DNA from: Rhabditophanes sp. KR3021
Taxonomy: Eukaryota; Nematoda; Chromadorea; Rhabditida; Alloionematidae
Assembly (NCBI GenBank): GCA_963281155.1
Contig: CAUJLY010000001.1
Coordinates: 9,176,001 to 9,240,000 of the forward strand
Length of the DNA stretch: 64,000 bases
Reading direction: 5' to 3'
Shown here one piece after another: positions 12,586 through 24,505 of the stretch. Made by a program: the position numbers and the translations under genes. Below the pieces are notes generated by a model that saw only the letters and a program-made list of their open reading frames with translations, did not search any database and was not told where the DNA came from. Positions within the stretch are counted from its first letter, which is position 1; each line of letters begins with the position of its first letter.

Positions 12586-13004
12586 ATTTTTGAAAATTAA
12601 AATATTTTCGTAATTTGTTTTCTTATTTAGTTATGTGTATATATTTTCTAACAAAGTTGTTGCTTAAAGATTTATTATTTTCAAGAAATGATTGCCTCAG
12701 TTTAAAAAAATATATGAAAGTGAATACTTGTTTCAAGTAGTACATCATATACAATCTATTAAATTATATTAATTAAGTTACAACCAAGATTTACCTTGAT
12801 ATCTAAGTACGACCTTCACAAGACGAACTATTCTTACGAATCTAAATTATAATGTAAATATTTCAATAAAACCAAATTTACCCATAATATACAGAATTTT
12901 GTCCACAAATTGCATAAGACAATCCAACAGTATTAGAAGCAGAGTAACATTCGATTTCACAACTTAATAATATACAATTGATATTGTTCAAAAATGCATT
13001 ACGA

Positions 13005-14095
13005 GTTACCTCCTTATTTTGAAGAATTGTAAAAGTATCATACTTGCAGTCATTTCATCTAATGTTTGGCCTAGCTTTGGGTATTTTCTTCTGATTGTTT
13101 CAATTGTTAGAGGCACGCTTCCTTCAAAATTGAATCACTCATGTCAAAATGGTTTGATAAGTCACTATCATTTCCCATCCTCTAATATTATAGGGGTACA
13201 TAATTAGTCATTCACTTACAGTGTTAAAACTTCCAATTATGGATAAATTATTGGTTGTTTGTTCAAGAAGTTTGTTGACAAAAGATCTTTTAGTATTTTT
13301 TCGATTTTGCATAAACTCCCAATATGTTGGTTTAGTTATTTGTTGTTGTTAGTGAACAGAATTTTGCATTGGTGGTAAATTATAATTGTGTCTTGGTTGA
13401 CATTTTCAAGTACGTTTGGTCGGATAAAAAGTTGGACCATTATTTGGAAGAAGAGATTTGTTGTGGATTGTAATAGCATGGAGCAGTATTTGTGAGGACC
13501 TGTATAATTCTGGAAAATTTTGATCCACACATCGTAATCTTCTTTGTTTGGATCGTCTTCTTGGAAGATGTTTTTATCCTTAAAGCATTAATCTTTTTAT
13601 TTCTTGATCCTGGCCTCAAATGAACCTTCATTCGCAATTCCCATTTTTGCCTCAACTTCCCATCTTTTTGGGCAACACAAGTTTGAATTTAGTTATTGAT
13701 TTGGTTGTCTTTTAAGGTATGGCATAAACCATTCAGCTCCACCTACAAAATTATTATCCTGCAGATGGTTATAGGATGATGACTTTCAACTTGGTGAATG
13801 TTATTGGCAAGATATGTATTCTCAATACGCTTTAAATTCTTAGATGGTTCCTTGAGTTTAAAGATTACAATTGCGAGGATCAGTGAGATGAAGGGAAAGT
13901 ATATCTACATTAAGAATGGTCTTTGCGCTAACAAGTATCACTACCTTTGGATCAACCTAAAGGAAGTAGTGTACTAAGTCCAAATATTGGTACAACTGCT
14001 GATGCAAAGGAATGTATTGGAAGACGAAGCGGATTCCTGTGAATTGTTTAAGAAAAGGGCAAGTGGTGGGGAAAAATTGAATGGGGTTAGGTTAT
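13005..14095 (-). pseudogene. Decayed minus-strand protein-coding region, family not identified
   Basis: Reading the minus strand gives a chain of protein-like pieces in shifting frames, broken by stops. These are IRFVFQYIPLHQQLYQYLD (about 14040-13980), VDPKVVILVSAKTILNVD to TDPRNC (about 13960-13880), FVGGAEWFMPYLKRQP (about 13755-13705), CPKRWEVEAKMGIANEG (about 13680-13625), and NIFQEDDPNKEDYDVW through to a stop (about 13570-13335). Next come PTYWEFMQNRKNTKRSF up to a clean GTAAGT donor (13220), and VPLTIETIRRKYPKLGQ (about 13120-13065). The composition differs from the surrounding spacer. At least three frame breaks and several in-frame stops argue against a working gene. The GGAEW...WEVEAKM part faintly recalls a MATH domain, which I would not rely on. 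Confidence 0.4.
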
Positions 14096-15542
14096 AATTG
14101 GTAGCTTTGTGTTGATTATCATTTGATGGCGTGATGTTTTGTCAAGTGTCTTACAACAAAAAAGACGTTTGGTTTGGCCATTCTTAAAGGAAATAATGAA
14201 ATGTCCTAATCAAGTTCCTTCAGTTGTATGTGTCAAACAAGTCAGCCGTCAATTGTTTCTCATTCCAAATGGATCACCAAACTACTCCAAAAGCAGAAAA
14301 AGTTGATAAAATTTGTTGGGTTCGAAAATTAAAAATTATTATATGGTTTTTTAAATTTTTGATTGAATAAATTGTAGCATTTACTCTAATTTTATATAAA
14401 TATTGTGTCACTATACACTTCATTATACATCTAAATTGATATATTCTATCCTTAGGATTATTTGATTGATTATTAAAAAAAATGATAAGATCTCTAATAT
14501 GATACATTGTACATAACAGTGTCCCCTTAAATGAATGGCCGCACTTATGACACCTAAACTGAGGTATTGTTTTCGATTGGCCTACTAATGGAAGGTATTT
14601 AAAACAATAATATAGTTTATCCAAACTTACAACCTGCTAACATATTAAGATGATGACGTATTTATGAAACTCCAATTTTCGAAAATATAAACATATATAT
14701 CTACATCAATGACGGCATTTGTTTTGATAAAATTGAATTAAAGTTTGGTTGTTATTTGTGTGAAAATGTATTTTATTTGATAAAACTTATAATTGGTTTG
14801 TTTTAGACATTATTATAAGATTGCATTGACTCAAAAAGCATCTCCATACTTCCTTATCTTTTAAAAGACATTAATAAAAGAAAGAGAGTTGTTATGGAAG
14901 GGTATTAAGTGGCGACAAACAAGATTAAAAGGACATCAAAACACAATAAAGTTTCAAACAATGTCACTTGACTTGATCAGTATTCATAATTTACTGCAAA
15001 ACATGTTCGCTATAAAAATAATAACAACAAATGCAAGGATAATAAAATGTTTGATCAGTTCAGAAATCATTTTATTCCCATATAATTATGAATCTCCAAT
15101 GTGTGAGATTGATGTTGTAAAAATAATTTATATACATATAATATACTTGGATACATACAATACATCTATTACGCAAATGATGTGGTCGGAAAACAATTCT
15201 TTGGTAGTGACATCATTCTTTTGTAATTTATAATAACAATAGGTTGCGGTAATATTTTAAAATATATGTGTATGTAAAAAATGAAATAATAAAATACATA
15301 AATATAATTGTATAAATTATTATTTGTACCATGGCTGTATTTTTCATAATAAAAGAAACATAACAAACCAATTTGGGAAATGAGCTTCAATCAAAAATAG
15401 TCTTTTTTGTTCATCATCTTTTAACTTTCATTTCTTCTTTAAATAACAACATGTAAAACAAGAAATAGTGGTTCTAATGTAAATTTAAGCTAGACCATAA
15501 CAAATAGTTAAATAGTTTTATAATATTATTTTGACATGATCA
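14096..15542. other. Intergenic spacer
   Basis: AT-rich, with short open frames that lack an ATG or family resemblance. One minus-strand stretch at 14520-14570 encodes CHKCGHSF but sits in a frame without a start and without neighbouring cysteines, so I do not call a zinc finger. The proximal part lies downstream of AMPK gamma. Confidence 0.35.
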
Positions 15543-17580
15543 TCAATGGAAAAAATCTGTCGTCCCGTCATCAATACTACCGTTTTGGCGAGTGTCATTT
15601 TGAAGGCTCAAAATGTATCCCATGAGGTCGTAATATGATACGACTCCAGTTAGTTTATTTTCAAAGTCTACTGTGAATATGTTATTCATGTGTGAGGAAG
15701 ATTTCAGCAACATTTCAATGGCATCCGATATGACAGTTGATTTGGTTGCCAACGGTGGTGGGTGGTGGCGTTTGATTATGGACTAAAATAAACATTAATA
15801 AAAAGTTCCAAACTTCAAATACTTAAAAATATAAATAAATGCGCCCTCAAAACTTACTGAAACTTTGGTCTCCATCAATTGAGCATGCGTTTTATTTTCA
15901 ATCCCAAGTTCTTCCAAAATATCACCCTTATTAATAACCCCAACAACTTGTTTCAACTCATTTAACACCGGTACAGCTGACAAACTTTTAGACACTAATT
16001 TTTCAAGCGTTTCTTTGACTGTCGAATTTTCATTCACTGACTCAATATCACACCAAACACCAATATCCTTCTCTTTCAGCGTCCATTTAGTTAAGTCGCC
16101 AAAAATAAAACTGCGATTATCAAGTATTTTGGCAACAGTTAAATTAAAAAGATGTCTCAAGGTGACGAAAGACAGGCAATTTTGAGACATTTTGTCGTAT
16201 TCAAAAACAGGAACACGGCGGACTTTGTTTGCTACGAACATTCTAGCAAGATCCCATGCAGTTATATTTGGATCTACAGACATTAATTTTCTCTTCATAT
16301 CATACTTCTCCATAAAGTGACTCAATTTCATTTCATCCAACTTTTTGTTTTTCTTTTGTCCTATATAAATTGCTTTCATACAATCTGAAACAGTAAAAAT
16401 AGCCATTTCACTAGCTTTATCAGGATGACAAATAAGAGCTGCTGTATATCCATTTTCACAAAATATCTTAACAGCCTTGTGAACCGATAAATCTTTATGA
16501 ATCATCGGAACTATAGCATGATTTTGTGTCAAATCATAAGCCGTCAAACTCTTCAAGTAAGCCTGATATGGTTGTGTATTTTTGCCAAAAGTAGCAACTA
16601 TATCATAACTACGATCACATTGCCTTAAAATGGCATAGTTAGCTTGTTTGAAGGCAGATGCAGGTACAGACATACGTCTCTGGTAAGTGGTACGGACGAA
16701 GTTAAAGTTTTCCTCCGAATCATCAACCGAATCGCCCAAGCAACTGTCGTCACTCTCTTTCCGACCCTGTTTTTCGAGATTACCATCTAGATGGTCGTAT
16801 GATCCTTCCACCGTTTCTGGTATCACCTTCGTTGCTTTAGAACGAACCGGCATCTATAAACAAATAATACTATACATTCTTATCAACCTAAATATCTTCT
16901 CTTAACCACAAAATGTTTACAACATTTTCAACCCAAAAACAAAGTTGGTAACACTTTTTGGGTTTTTTGAAACTATTTGCAGCAAATCACGACAAATAAA
17001 TTATTATTATTTATATCAATAAGTGTGATAATCAGTTGATAATAACACACACATATACACTATCACCAGCAAATTACTTTTCGTTTTATTAAAGTGTAAA
17101 GGAATGACATGAGTGTATACATATCCTGGTTTGGTGAAATAGACAAAAAAGTGAGGTTAACTGTGTATGTTATGAACAAAAATCTGTTTCAAAGGTCTTT
17201 TGGAGAAAGTAAAATGTTGTGATGTGTGGTTTTTTAGGGTATGGTGTTAGTTATTTTGGTTATAGAGTCACTCTTTTAGGTATTAACTTTGTGATAAATT
17301 TTTTATTGATAAGGTTTATGTTAATTTTAGAAAGAAGTTAACTTACCCTAGACATAACAGTTTGTCTTCGAGGTCTTTGGAAGACAGCAAATTCATTATT
17401 AGGACTAGGTCTATCTCTCGAATACTGATTGACAGCTGTATTGATAGTTAAGGAAGAAGAAGCATAACTGGAAACGCCGCTGTCGTCATGTTCAGGTGTA
17501 ATTGGATAGGCATTTTGGTTGGTATTGTCCATAAAACCATCCATTTCTTGATATCTTGGTGTTTCAACAGCTACGCGCAT
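15543..17580 (-). CDS. AMPK gamma subunit, atypical (four CBS repeats)
   Basis: Exons 17347-17580, 15858-16853 and 15543-15782 join in phase 0 through introns of 493 and 75 bp (both with GTAAGT donors) and give 489 residues. The regulatory subunit of AMP-activated kinase binds AMP/ADP/ATP through four CBS motifs forming two Bateman domains. Here CBS1 is about 192-237, CBS2 268-313, CBS3 346-391 and CBS4 420-469. Good matches are NKVRRVPVFEYD, SAVPVLNELKQVVGVINKGD and FENKLTGVVSYYDLM. The site Asps of CBS1, 3 and 4 remain, but nucleotide-contact residues have changed: human gamma1 Arg70 to Thr (NGYTAAL), His151 to Arg (NKVRRVPV), and His298-Arg299 to Asn-Asn (MNNIFTV). The N-terminal 150 residues are low-complexity and acidic, as in many gammas. 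C. elegans AAKG-4/-5 are similarly divergent. The start ATG at 17580 is the first in the exon, but upstream non-coding exons are possible. Confidence 0.88.
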
Positions 17581-20500
17581 TCCTTAATTGATTGTATAAT
17601 TAAATATATAAATGATATAAGTAATTTATTTGACTATTGCTCAACAAATAATATCTCCTTCTTAAAACAACACAAAAGATGTTGACAAAAGGAAATAAGT
17701 TAGATGGTTTGGTTATGATTAACAAGCAACTAAATAAAATATTCAATCAACGTAACGAAAATTGCAACTTTTATATTAGTTATTTGGTATACAAAATTAT
17801 CTTGTATTGTTGCGTCTGAAAGAAAAAAAAGAAGATGAATACATTATAACATCCTGATTTATGGTTATGGAAAAGATTAGGTTGAAGTTGGGGGGAGTAT
17901 GTGATAATCAAAAATGTATTAAGACATTCCTGCTCCATGTGGAAAGTAAAAAATAATATTTTTGTGCATATTCAACTGTTATGTGTACATGATTGAGATA
18001 GACAAAGGTCAAGTACACAAATATATATTTAAAATACATAACATTAAAAAATGGTTGTGGTGGAAGGATACAAAAAAATAAAGATATATTGTAGTGGTAA
18101 AGAAAAAAAGAGTGAATGGAAGAATAGTATTAGGCAACAGCCTTATAAAAATTATTATTATGGTAAACATTTGAACATTCTCATAGGTACATTTTTGTTC
18201 TTTATCTTCCAAAAGACATTTTAAACTTTTATCTTTGAAGATAGGTTACCACACAATAGGCAATAAAAGAATGTACATCTGACTTTTTAAGATTGTCAAT
18301 GAAAATCAAAGAATAAGGCAATTGTTTAGAAGTCGGCATTTAAAGGTGGAACTCTAATCCGTCCTCCTTTTATTTGTAAGTCCACATCTTGCTCAATTAA
18401 AACTAATAAATGACCTCAACAAACACATAAAGACAATATCTATGCAGATAAAAGTTTCTAGTATATTTTGGTTGCAGCTGGGCAGTCGTCAAGCCACCAA
18501 AAAAAATAAAACATATTATTTGGTTGAAGGCAAAAAGGAACTAACAAATAGATAAAGAAACGAGATAGGGGTTGGTTGTGAGTGTTGTGGAGATGTTTGG
18601 TGGGTGCTTCGCGTAAAAAAAAGTGCACTTTCAATCAGCTGTTTTAAATGACGACTTACCAGCTTTGTTTTTGTCGACACAGCAATAATCTCTATTATGT
18701 TTTACTTTTTAATATTTATTTGGGCGATGAGAGTAAAAAGGAGACATTTGAAGAAGGCGCAACTTTCAGGAAAGACGAAGCTTCAGCTAGTAGAGAGGGC
18801 AACAAGATAGATGTGTCTGTAAAGTGAAGAGGTCCGCTCAATCAAGAATCGTTGAGTAGACAAATAATGGTACATGTGTTATTTATAATGATAACCTAAT
18901 GCGATCAACAAAAAGGTGTTGTTCTTGAGCCATCAGTAATGAAGATGAAATCAAATTATTTATACTAACATCATCATCAATTTCCAAGGCATCATTTTTG
19001 TACTTTTCTCCAATCAAATAATTGGACTCAAGGATGCAGAAACCAAAATGATTTCACTTTTCTACACCCTTTCCCCCTTTTTCATCCTTGAGCGATGATC
19101 CTTCTACCTGTCAATTGGCAAAACACATTCACAAAGTGACAAATAAGCAGGGATGTGAATGTTTTTTTGGGGGCTTCAACTTGTTTACCACAAAAATGTA
19201 AAGGTCTCTTTGATACTATCATCCTCCCCAAAGTACAAATCTAAAAAGAGAACTCTCTATTACAAAAATAAATAATAATATGCACGATTTGCCATCAAAA
19301 TAAAGTACGCATGGTATGCGTGATTGCTACAATATATATGTGTTGCAGAACCTAGATAAAAATGAAACCAAATAAACTTAATTTAACATAATGGCCTTAT
19401 TGTTGAAGAGAAAAAGCATGTGATAATGGTTGGGTAGATGTGTGTTTTGGTGAAGGATAACGTATCATCAACAGAATATATATTTATAAAGTCAAAAATC
19501 ACTTTGATTCGTTGTAAACAAGGGAAAATTAGTTGTGGATATGTCGATCAAAGGACATTTTTTTATATCTATAAGTTGACAAGGGATACCCCAATTTATT
19601 ATTGCAAGGTGCCTTTGAAATGTACCAGGAAAGAAGTCGGATTGGGTGAGGTGGTGATTGCATTTATTAATTAAAAGGGTAATGGTGTATATGGATAGTT
19701 TTGGTGAAAATAAATCATTCCCACTTCTGTTTACTCAATCTGACTTGATATGCTAATATTTTTTTGAAATTTACACAAATAGAACACTCCTCTATTATTA
19801 TTATTGAAATGTATAAAAATAACTTCTTTATTATTATCTCAATATATTTGTAGAATCAAAAAAGAAAAATTACAAAATTTGAAAAGTCCACAAACTATGA
19901 ATAACTATACAATATTATACATACTTGTTTCCCCATTTGATTATAATTGTATTTTGTAATTAAAAGCAGTTGATTAAAAGGGGAAAAGACAAACAAAGTC
20001 TAAATATAATTGAATCTTTATGCTATTATGTAAAAAGCTACATGTATAATGTCTTGATAAAAAAATGGAAGATCTTATTTTTAGTTTTATGTTATCGTTA
20101 AACGTGTGCAAAAAGTCAGTTAGTGGATGTACTTTTGAACAAACAAAAGCACAAATCTTTCTTTCTCTTTAATTGAAATGTTAATTCCAAATGTCACAAT
20201 TAATGAACAAATATACCAAAAAGAAAAGAAAACTAAATGTGTCAAGGCTTACCATAGCTTATTTCAAAGGCTCCTGGACTCACACATAACACTTACAGCA
20301 AATGGATATTAATACTACGATTACGGAACAAACATTAGATTGACTTTTTTTGTTAAACAATAATAAAATAATTTGATATTACCATTTGAACAAAATATTT
20401 TGAAAATATATATATTTATCTAATAATTAGTTAAGAAAGGTATGATTTGTGGTAAAAAGAAGGTAAATTAAATAAAAGCAGATTATATTTAAAAATAAAT

Positions 20501-23500
20501 TATTTAATGTTTATATGATTTGTGGCCAAATAGTTATGAAGTCGTACTTTTGTAAATGAAAAACATGTATCATAAGTTGTACAGGAGGATGTATTTTACA
20601 TGTGCCTATATATTAATCACTTTTCTGGTGTTTTTTGGTTGGAATGAGTGACTGCATCATGAAGTCTCGGCCATCAAGTATGATGTTACACTAAAATGTC
20701 TGTTTTCAAGGAATTTTATAGTTGTGTAATGTTTTGTTGTTTTGGAAAAAATGTTTCAAATGGTGGTTGTGTCTCGTTTCGGTAGACGATTCGAGTCTGA
20801 TGGGAGAGGTTAATAAAATAGATAACATGTAATAATAAAGTTTTTTCATGGAAATAAGATTACATTTAGTGTAGGCAACGTTTCAACCTAATATTTCCTG
20901 GAATTTACCTTTTTCCAGGGACATGAGGTATTTTGGGAGGCACAGCCTAACAAATGCGTTGTTTTGTGAATTAATGTATGGTTTTTCTATTTGTTTGATA
21001 ATATCCTATAAATTTATGTGTATTTGCTTCAAAAAACAAATACAGACTTTAAGTTATCTTATGGAAGGAAAATGACAAAAAGGTAAAACAATAATAAAGG
21101 TGGTGTTGATAAATTTGAAAAAAATTCCAATAAAAATAAATATTATGGGGAGCCATCTGAAATGAAATGTTTCTGATAAGGGCGATAGAGAGCATCAGGG
21201 ACTTGAATATTTTTATCTATTAAGATGAAAAATGATATTTATACATGAATATGATAATAACAAAGGATTAATTACATTATTAAACAAAATATATTTGTCA
21301 TATTAGTAATATCGAGGGTTATCATCCATTAAAAGGATGTTTTCATCGAAATGTTATAGACCTAATTTGTCAATTAATGATATTTAAAAAAATTAGGTGT
21401 CTGTATATAATTATTATATCTTTGTTGAGTATAATATGCTTTTTTTGAAAGATAGATTAAGTTGATAATAAGAAGTGTGATGTCTATTGTTTTGTTTAGT
21501 AAGTGTATATTATGTTTATCCATAAGAAAGACAATAAAAAGTAGAAGAGCTTAAGAATCAAAAAATAAGCTTTTAAGATAACATTTTCAAAGAATAAAGA
21601 TCGTCTTAATTATGTATTTAGGACATTATATGTTTTAAAATAAACATATTTTTTTGGTTAAAAAATAACTTAAAGTTGTCATCATTTGAAGGTTTGCAAA
21701 AAATGTGTGTGAATATAGAAAATAAATTACATTACCAAGACATACAAAGAAATAGAGATAAGTTTTTTTTATTGACATTGGTATGAGTGGAAATGAGTTT
21801 TTGTTTTCTTTGAATTGAAATAAAAAGTTCAAAATATTGTTCCACACAAATTGGCCTAATGAAACTTTAAAGAACAACATCTTTTTGTCATATGGTTTTA
21901 TGAAGTTATCCTATTTTTGGACAACTCCTCAAGACATTTTTTCTTTGTTTAGTCTCTTTTTGTCCTTTAAAATCAACAACAACCATTTCCTAAAAACATT
22001 TATATACACTCAATTTTGATATATTTTTGTTATTGGCCTCTATATATAGAAGTGCAACTATGTTTACCCATTAACATTTTGCCAAAAGTAAATTCAGTTG
22101 AAAATATATTTTTAAATGTATTATGTATGGCACACTCATTACAAAAATAAAGATTTATGGAAATAAACATCTGCACAATTTGGTTTAAAATTGGTTTCTA
22201 GAATACAAATTGAAGGATTTTAAGAAGTGAAACATCAATTGCGCCACCATCATGTGGTTAACGTTTTTAATAAAATAGTGCGGTGTTGCCATATTATTAT
22301 GTATAATAATAAAATATGTGTGCCTCATATTTTGTTTTACCAAACAGAAGAACCAAACATGACAAACATGTTATTGAAAGTGTTTCAAGAATTTGTATCA
22401 CATGTTTCAGAGTGAGACTTACGATCGACGTACCAACCCGCCCAACCATAATCAATCTATTATGATGATGATCACAATACATGGAACATATTATTCAAAA
22501 AAGCCAAAACATATTTAAGGGAAGATGGTATTGCAAGGTTTTGATCTTTTTACTTGTTCAAACATGTGATTTTTAAGTATGCATTTTCTGCAAATTATTC
22601 GAATATTTTTTACAAAAAAATGTTTTTTTAAGTTGGTTCTGTGTCATATGATATAGTTGGTACTTCAACTTTAATAGGCCAATTTTGTAGAGTTGCTGAG
22701 ATAATCAACACTCGTTCGGTCTTGTGTAGAATGTTATTGGGGCCATTTGTCAATTTGTACATAGCATTTAAAAATATTGAACCTTAATTAGGAAGTAAGA
22801 CATTCCCACTAACAAATGGAGATGATTCTGGCATAAGATCACGTAGGAAAGTTAAAATTCAAATAACAGACAATACCAATTAAATTATTTTTGACGTTCA
22901 AAATATGATAATCAAAGTCTTTTTTATAGATGGTAATAGTGCCAAAACAAGATCAAAGATTGAGTAGATTGGTGATAATAGTAAAGTTGGAATAAATATG
23001 ATAGCGCATCAATAATATTAAAAAAGCGCAATCACAACTAAAATGAAAGTTTAGCAAAATCTCAAATGTATATAGACACAAATAGTCTAATAATTGTCAA
23101 ATGGTCTATTTCAGTCTAAAAATAGATTTTATATACACTTAAAGAGTTTTGATTTCCGGTGATGATTCAACAGTGGTTTAATAGTTTTCACGAGATATAT
23201 ACTAGATTTGTTGAAGCGAATTAAATCGAGTTTCTTTTTACGCCAAGGTATATTTATATCAATTCTAGAAATGACCTCGTAAATTGGGGTGTAATTTGTT
23301 TTTATTAATGGTTAAATCAAGTTTTGAGGTGAAATGCCTTTTCTTGGTTAATTTGTTTGAGCTGATTCGTTGTTGAGGTTTTGTTAACATCGTTTAATTA
23401 TTTAAGGTAACAAACCATCATTGTTCAATTGTAATATTTAAAAGAGTCAAAATTAACTTTACAATGACTTATATTTATTTTAGAACTTGGATGGTGAGAT

Positions 23501-23860
23501 TGGAGCATCTACAACATGTCTGCTTTTAAATGAAATGTGTATTATGAATTTGATGGAAAACTTCATTGCAGCATCTAATTTTTAAGATCTAAAGCTCCAT
23601 CAAGGTTCTTATTTAGATATAAAAATGTATCATTATAGTGGTGAAAAACAACTCTTATTGTCGCAATTGACGAATATTTTAATAATAACTAAACTATTGC
23701 TGCTTTTTTAATGAAACTTTTTTTGTTTGTTTCTTTACTTCAGATTAACTCAAAAATAATTAAAGTATTTAAACTGTTTATCAAAATGAAAATGACAAAT
23801 ATTAGTTTTAGATTGTACACGCTAATTAATTGGTTGGTGAATTACTTGAGTGAACATGGC
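17581..23860. other. Long AT-rich spacer upstream of AMPK gamma
   Basis: 6.3 kb without a gene I can support; open frames are short and low-information. A minus-strand GTAAGT donor at about 18652-18657, next to less AT-rich sequence (about 18600-18850), could be a 5' untranslated exon of the AMPK gamma gene, but I cannot prove the join. Purine-rich 18720-18830 is open in two plus frames at once, which fits base bias rather than coding. Confidence 0.3.
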
Positions 23861-24505
23861 CTAAGACAGCTTGTCTGAACTCAAACCAAGACTAACTGCT
23901 CTTATTCTATCCGTAAAATTTGTTCTGCTTCTGAAGCTTGGATTAGATGTATCTCTTTGATCCGCCAAACTCTTGTTTGTAATTATTTTTTTCTATATGT
24001 AAATTTCATTTTTCTTCGATTCACTTTTAGCGTTTTCACAATCTGCATAAGCTCTCAAACATTGTGCTTTCATAAATGATGATTGAAATAATTGGTTAAA
24101 ACACTTCCTGCTTATTAATTACTTACTTTTTGTGTTATACGTTCTTGTAGTGAGTTTGCATTAGTCTCTTGAAACTTGAACACTTTTTCAAATTTCTTGA
24201 CAAACTTACCCATCACTTATATAAGATTCATAAAGTAAGTCTTTTTATAGTGGCTTAAACTAGAGTCAACACGATCGGCTTTTGCATTATTACCGCAACA
24301 AGAACAACCGATATTTTGGGTAGTATCATTTGGATTAAAAAGACAATTTCCTAAAACAAACTATGTTATTAACAAGAAAGTAATTAAACAACAAACCTTT
24401 AATACACGTCACACATAGGACATGGAAACAGTTAGTCAAATACAACTCTAACTTGTGATCTAGTGTTGGCAAGCACTCATTACAATGCACCCAACTAGAC
24501 ATCAT
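23861..24505 (-). pseudogene. RNF212/ZHP-like RING finger gene with an in-frame stop
   Basis: Small exons, with ATG at 24505. Exon 1 (24397-24505) joins exon 2 (24127-24350) through a 46-bp intron. The product starts WVHCNECL...YLTNCFHVLCVTCIKG, then GCSCCGNN. RING ligands are Cys8, Cys11, Cys26, His28, Cys31, Cys34, Cys52 and Cys55. This is the layout of RNF212/ZHP/Zip3, SUMO or ubiquitin E3 ligases that stabilise meiotic crossover intermediates. The segment after the RING (KTYFMNLI, then KFVKKFEKVFKFQE) keeps register with the FxM...L.FQE part of RNF212. However, a TAA (24217-24219) interrupts it. A perfect GTAAGT donor follows at 24126. Further downstream, RAYADCENAKSESKKNE and a Ser/Arg-rich tail (NPSFRSRTNFTDRIRAVS) end at TAG 23861, but their acceptors do not join in phase. 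It is either a recent pseudogene or a real gene with sequence errors. Confidence 0.6.

Noticed and set aside
14274..14624. Minus-strand frame with CHKCGHSF, possible zinc finger
   Set aside because: No ATG start, only one pair of cysteines close together, and the rest is Ile/Asn-rich background.
18720..18835. Less AT-rich open stretch upstream of AMPK gamma
   Set aside because: Open in two plus frames simultaneously because it is purine-rich; no splice or start signals that connect it to a gene.
20780..20815. Possible tRNA B-box-like sequence (GATTCGAGTCT)
   Set aside because: No acceptor or anticodon stems could be paired around it.
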